Source: Larimichthys crocea (taxonomy: Eukaryota; Chordata; Actinopteri; Sciaenidae). From it: a stretch of DNA of 64,000 nucleotides. The position numbers and the translations under genes were made by a program. The DNA lies in assembly GCF_000972845.2 (NCBI RefSeq), contig NC_040028.1, positions 12,744,244 through 12,808,243 of the forward strand, in the 5' to 3' direction. Within the stretch, counting starts at the first letter, position 1; each line of letters begins with the position of its first letter. The notes under the pieces are model-generated. The model was not told the origin of the DNA. It ran no database searches and was given only the letters and a program-made list of their open reading frames with translations. Below, in pieces: positions 59,219-64,000 of the stretch.

Positions 59219-60744
59219 CTTGAAAGAAAAGAATTGGTGTAATTAAATGAAATGAAAGCGGCTTCCTGTTTGCGTGAAGAGAAGAGTTCAGCTCAAGTTC
59301 AGATGATCTGAGAGATAACATAAAAGCGATATCTCATCATGGAGCCTCTAAACCGCAATATCTTTAACCAAACACCATATTTAAGTGGATATAAGTGGCG
59401 TCATCTTTACACCCATCTGAAAACACTGTCACCATTTAAACACCTGGCAGCTGCCAGCCTGCCCACGGACCTGAACTACACATGAACCTGTGTTGTCATA
59501 TTTACACCAGCGGGCTTATTCCACCCAAAGAGGAGTTTACAGTGTGCAGCTGATGTGGCTTTGCCTGTACAAGAAGTGGAACATGACACATAGACCTACA
59601 CCCATTTGATTGCTCTGAGGAAGGAAGTCTGGACGAGAAGAGAAACCCAACCCTGGCTGCCCTTTTCTCTTCCAACATGAGCACGTTCTTCTGGTATTTT
59701 CCTCAAATTGATCCGATCACAGCGACCATCCTCAACACTGCCTGTTCAACGAGAAGCTCAGCGGAGCAGTAACATGCATTGTACTGGTTTGACTCATTGG
59801 ATCTGAAATAAAACAATGATTGTGAGGTTTCAACTTTAATTTGTTTTTACAGCTAACCTATGTAGTTATTGTAGCTATTTTTATTCACGTCCTTCTATTT
59901 TTTCAATACACACATTCAGACTGATAGGCAGATAGTTTATATAGAGTATATATAGAGTACACAAAGCTGTACAAAGAGTGAGGTTGCATATTCACATCTA
60001 CTTTGGGTCAGAGATCAAAACTGTTACAGCAGGGAGGCAATTCTCTGCTTTGAAGCTCAGACTAGAAGCACTTGACCTTCAGATGACAGACTTGCTCCAA
60101 AAGCAAATATTCCACCCCTGCAGAACCTGCTGATTTTGGCAAGAACATCTGCATATTTGGATCTGGTTCTGGAAGTAAAGGGCAAACCCGTTTTCCCCTG
60201 TGATCTCCTGCAATACAAATATTTCGGAAGCCGAGTGAGACCTGCCCCCCGATGAATGTGTTAAATAAACAGCCTTCTCTCTGTCCTCGGGAAATATCAC
60301 ACTCTAAATACATCCCATAAACTGGATGAAGACACGGTGAGGTGTAAAGACTGGAGTCCAGGCATTAACTCCACTGTTACAGGCTGTTTAAACTGTTCAA
60401 AGTCAGTGTTGATGACAGAGCAGCTGTACTGATGTACAACATCACAAAGCACATTGTGAAAGTCTGCATCACGAGCCTCTGAGTTTTCCTCGTGGTAAAA
60501 ACAGAGCCTGAACGCACCAACAGTTAGGAGGCTGGAAGTGTTAATCATGCCATGACACAGCGCTTTGCTATTGTTTGTGTCTGCTGACCGCACAACTATT
60601 ATTCTTTGTTTACCTGACGCTGCAGAAAGACTCCCAGTGACTTCACTGTACTGGCTGACAGAGACATACGTCTCATCTGGTCTCTGAGGTCTTCTGCAGG
60701 CCTTATCGTCTGTCACTCTGTCAAAGTCAAACCCAAAAAGAGAA

Positions 60745-60790
60745 GCAGCTTTTGCAGTAGTGGCCCCAAGGCTCTGGAACAGCCGATATA
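60745..60790 (+). mobile_element. L2-like LINE C-terminal fragment
   Basis: Reads FAVVAPRLWNS in one frame, the conserved end of L2-type polyproteins. It is isolated and decayed. Confidence 0.5.
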
Positions 60791-61085
60791 CTGTCTATTG
60801 ACATCAGATCCATCAGCAGCGTGGACTGTTACACAGACTGGCCTTTCTCACTGATGTGGTTGTTGTGTTTTATTGTTGTATTGGCTGCTGTGTTGGTGCT
60901 GGCTATGGTCACACATACACATGAACCGATCGAGGGGCTGGTGGCAGCAGATCTGCATCATGTGGACTTCAACATTGGTGAATTTTGACCAGCAAGGTCA
61001 CAGCCTCAACCACTGTACTGTAATAAACTGCACCCTAACCCGAATGGCCTTCTGACCAGTCAAGGCTCTTTTACACTATACATCA

Positions 61086-61121
<36 letters not shown>

Positions 61122-61134
61122 TTTACTGACTACA

Positions 61135-61205
61135 TTGGCTCTCAAGCAAAGTGCCAACTGCTTGCCCAAGGACACTTCCACATGCAGACTGGAGGAGCTG
61201 GGATT
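61135..61205 (-). repeat. SINE fragment
   Basis: CTTGCCCAAGGACACTTCCACATGCAGACTGGAGGAGCTGGGATT is the middle of the tRNA-derived SINE in the orientation of the 40.3-kb copy. The promoter boxes are lost. Confidence 0.65.
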
Positions 61206-61994
61206 CAGTTCTTTTGTGTCTCTCGTAGAAAGTTTCATAGTCTGTGCAGGTTTTCTGTGTGACAGTCACCCCGAGTTGTTTTTATGGATGTGTGAAGTAT
61301 TTTGTGACCCTCAGTCAGTCTACAGAGGTGCTATAAACATAAACTCAAGTTTGTCATTATGACTCTTCAACATCCCAACACCACACTCCCCAAACATGCA
61401 CTCACTAATTACAACTCATGACTTTGTCATTTTTGGCACCGTTTGACGAGTCACATCTCTTTGGGAAAAGCAATCCAGCCAGCACCATCCCAGACACCCA
61501 CAATCCTCTGCTTCAAACCAATGACCACTGATTATTTGGACATTTTAGCATGCAGAGATACATACTGAGCCAATGTGCATACCGGTGGCATTTACTTCAG
61601 TTCAGCATACAACACAAGCCGATTCAGGAAGAGCCTTTGTCACGTGCTTCCTGGACTCCCCCTGCATTCAGCGCGGGAAGCTTAACAAGTTAACGAGGAG
61701 GCACAATTAAATTTACTGTAAATGTGAGTCGCGAGGAGGCCAGTTCACCCAATCATGTGGCTCGTTGCGGGGAAACACAGGGGGGTGTAAACATGGCAGG
61801 AAGTAGTAGTAATAGAGGACAATGGAGGGTGGGGGGGAGGACAGAGAGAGGACACGATAGAAGGAGACTAAAGTCATTGAGAAAATGCTTCATCACACAG
61901 GCAGGGAGGAATGAAACTCAAGCAGAGACTGACGGTGTGCTGGGTTTACTATGGAGATAACTCTGATAGAAGCATTGAAGAGAAATACATGGAC

Positions 61995-62665
61995 AGTCCA
62001 AACAACCTTCGAGGACTGCATTCTTCCACTTACGTAACATCACAAAAATCAGACGCATCCTGCCTCAGGCAGATGCAGAAAATCTAGTCCACGCATTTGT
62101 TACTTCTAGACTGGACTATTGTGACTCTTTGTTATCAGGCTGCTCCAATAAGTCTCTTAGGACTGCCATTGTGGCCTCTGGAGGCAGACACGGTCAACAC
62201 CTTTATGAGTTCCTTTCTGATACAGCTTATAGTTAGGGCTCGCTCAGGTCAACTTATGCTGCCATAGGACTAGACTGCCGGGGGACCTCCCATAATGCAC
62301 TGAGCTCTTCTCTTTGTCTCATTAATGCATGTTACTAACTTAATCTTCTCTGGAGTTTTTGTGCTCCCTCGTCTTGCAGGTTCTCATGGATCGAGGCTAC
62401 GCCTAGATCAGCGATTGGTCGAGACTGCTGCTGTGGTCTGGAAATACTACTTTTATTATTATCGTTATTACTACTTTTAGGCATATCTCAAATTTCTCGA
62501 ACGAGTCGGGTTCTGTTCGAGGTTTCTGCCTGTTAAAGTTTTTCCTCGCCACCGTCACCAAGTGCTTGCTCATGGTGGAACTGTTGGTCTCTGTAAATAA
62601 TTATAAAGAGTACAGTCTAGACCTGCTCTGTGTGAAAAGCGTCATGAGATAACTTTTAACAAAGA
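61995..62665 (+). mobile_element. L2-like LINE fragment with 3' UTR
   Basis: 61998-62163 is nearly identical to 11310-11458 of the L2 element but keeps 15 bases near 62058 (ATCCTGCCTCAGGCAG-like) that the 11.3-kb copy has lost. At 62165 it jumps to the 3' UTR (CTTATAGTTAGGGCTCGCTC, CATAATGCACTGAGCTC, GAGGTTTCTGCCTGTTAAAG). The end is GTCATGAGATAACTTTT. The rest of the coding end is deleted. Confidence 0.8.
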
Positions 62666-64000
62666 TTTTCCTAATTAAAAAAACAAAACAAAGAACGTGT
62701 TACCATGGAAACATCTTTTTGGATGATGGAACTCTTATGACTGCATGAAATTCAGTTAGATTGGCTGGGTGGTTTCCTGTGCAGCATTGGTTACAGTTTT
62801 TATATTCAAGCATTTACCAAAAAATTCCCAGCTTTTATAAATCACATCTAAATTTGAACTAAATGCAGTTGTGAGATTCCTTTACGCTCACAGTAAACAA
62901 TGCATTTTGTCACTTTGCTTAATTTCTAATGACACGATCATTTAATTTTAAATATTTGGACTTCAGTCGTTCACATGAGTGACTGTCGATGAAACACCAG
63001 ACTTTGTTAGAATTCAAGCATATTCATAACCTTGAAAACATCATTTTCCAAATGTTTAAGACTTTTTAATGGAACCTGAGGAACTCTTCTGACTGCCTAA
63101 AACTCAAGTAGCTGGCCTGAACCCCACAGCGTTGGTCAAACACAACAACACGCTGCCTGATTTAAAACCTTCTGGTTTGTTTGGACAAATTTTCTTATAG
63201 CTTCATGTTAGAGCAGACTTGCTTTCATTCATATTCATGAGCCCATTCAGTGGCCATACATTTCTGCGGTGTTACGGTAAAAAAAGATGCCAGCTTAACT
63301 ATATACACCCCAGCTAGCATTTCTCCTCCTGCCAGCTCACTTCTTTCATGGCTCCCAGTTTCACAGGCCTCCTCCTGTCTACTTTTGTGTGAGGTCATTG
63401 AGATGCAGCATCAGGCTCGATGGCAGACTCAGTGACTGAGACCTGGGCTGCGTACCGGGCCACATACTCACTGAAGACTGGGAAAGCTTGGCACCCAGTG
63501 GACTGAGCTTCTACCCTCCATATCCTTTCAATGCCGAGGATAAAAGACATGAGCAAGGCCCGTCACCCGAGAACCCTGCTTCCATTCACTGGTGTCCTTC
63601 TGCCTCAATCACCCTCAACTCCTCCAGCACCCGTTCCCATCCTGAAACTGGGGAAATAAAGCAGCCAAGAGAAGAGCAGGGTGGGGGTTTAGGGGAAGAA
63701 TTCCACCAGGCTGAAGCTCCCTGTGTGACAGCATGTATGAAGCTGCCCCTTGCGAGCATTTTCAATGGATCCAGGACTCAATACAAATCTTAATTGAGGC
63801 CTGCAGAGAATACAAAGTGACCACCAGAGAGAGGTCTGTGCAAAACTCAAAGCAATTAAGATGTTCCACAGTCCTCCTCAGTCACATGACCTCTGCTTTT
63901 ATTCAGTGACAGTAACTGAAAAAGCAGCTGACACTCACAGCCATGGAAAATACACAACGTTCGAACATTCATTTGAATACTTCCATGTACAAGACACACT

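Larger units (their letters stand above)
59219..64000 (-). other. itgb5: itgb5 intron reaching the window edge
   Basis: I looked for the preceding integrin exon (segments such as KCxGLKIGD) on the minus strand and did not find it, so at least 4.8 kb of intron follows. It holds LINE and SINE fragments and a (CA) run at 61088-61118. I see nothing recognisable in 62690-64000. Confidence 0.65.

Noticed and set aside
60297..60716. 139-codon minus-strand frame upstream of the itgb5 exon at 59.0 kb, considered as an integrin exon
   Set aside because: Its sequence has none of the hybrid or beta-I domain motifs and no fitting splice sites.

Overview
The window looks like nuclear DNA of a ray-finned fish, probably a spiny-rayed teleost. 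Coding DNA is sparse and split by large introns. The background is AT-rich with many (CA)n runs, and the repeats are teleost types: RTE- and L2-like LINEs, tRNA-derived SINEs, Tc1-like transposons and an endogenous retrovirus. No bacterial operons, CRISPR arrays or rRNA genes are visible.

Two host genes can be read with confidence, both on the minus strand. At the left edge is the 5' end of tnfaip6 (TSG-6): the start codon, signal peptide and first part of the hyaluronan-binding Link module lie in two exons, with a TATA box and an AP-1 site upstream. From about 27.9 to 59.2 kb lie the last seven coding exons of an integrin beta-5 gene (itgb5). They run from the end of the hybrid domain through the cysteine-rich EGF repeats, beta-tail domain, membrane helix and cytoplasmic tail to the stop codon. 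All seven splice in phase to 379 codons including stop. The N-terminal exons lie beyond 64 kb.

The 26 kb between the two genes is mostly repeats: a decayed RTE-like LINE (1.7-3.7 kb), a decayed L2 LINE (10.7-11.9 kb), a LINE remnant followed by a SINE that was split by an endogenous retrovirus (15.2-19.8 kb), an L2 3' end, a degenerate telomere-like repeat and a Tc1 remnant (23.8-24.8 kb). The retrovirus keeps both LTRs, a primer-binding-site-like stretch, a polypurine tract and a gammaretrovirus-type env broken by one frame change. It has no room for gag or pol.

The itgb5 introns carry more repeats. The most striking is a 2.4-kb foldback-like element at 45.25-47.64 kb in the 21-kb intron. 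Its ends are near-identical inverted arms of about 370 bp. It holds about 60 copies of the 6-bp palindrome ACTAGT and, near its centre, about 16 copies of a second palindrome, GATATC, with no transposase. I do not recognise it and consider it the best candidate for something undescribed. Other notable points are a 369-bp repeat present twice in inverted orientation 28 kb apart with only three mismatches, a nearly identical pair of LINE-derived segments 11 kb apart in one itgb5 intron, and a (GCT)14 repeat directly against the tnfaip6 TATA box.
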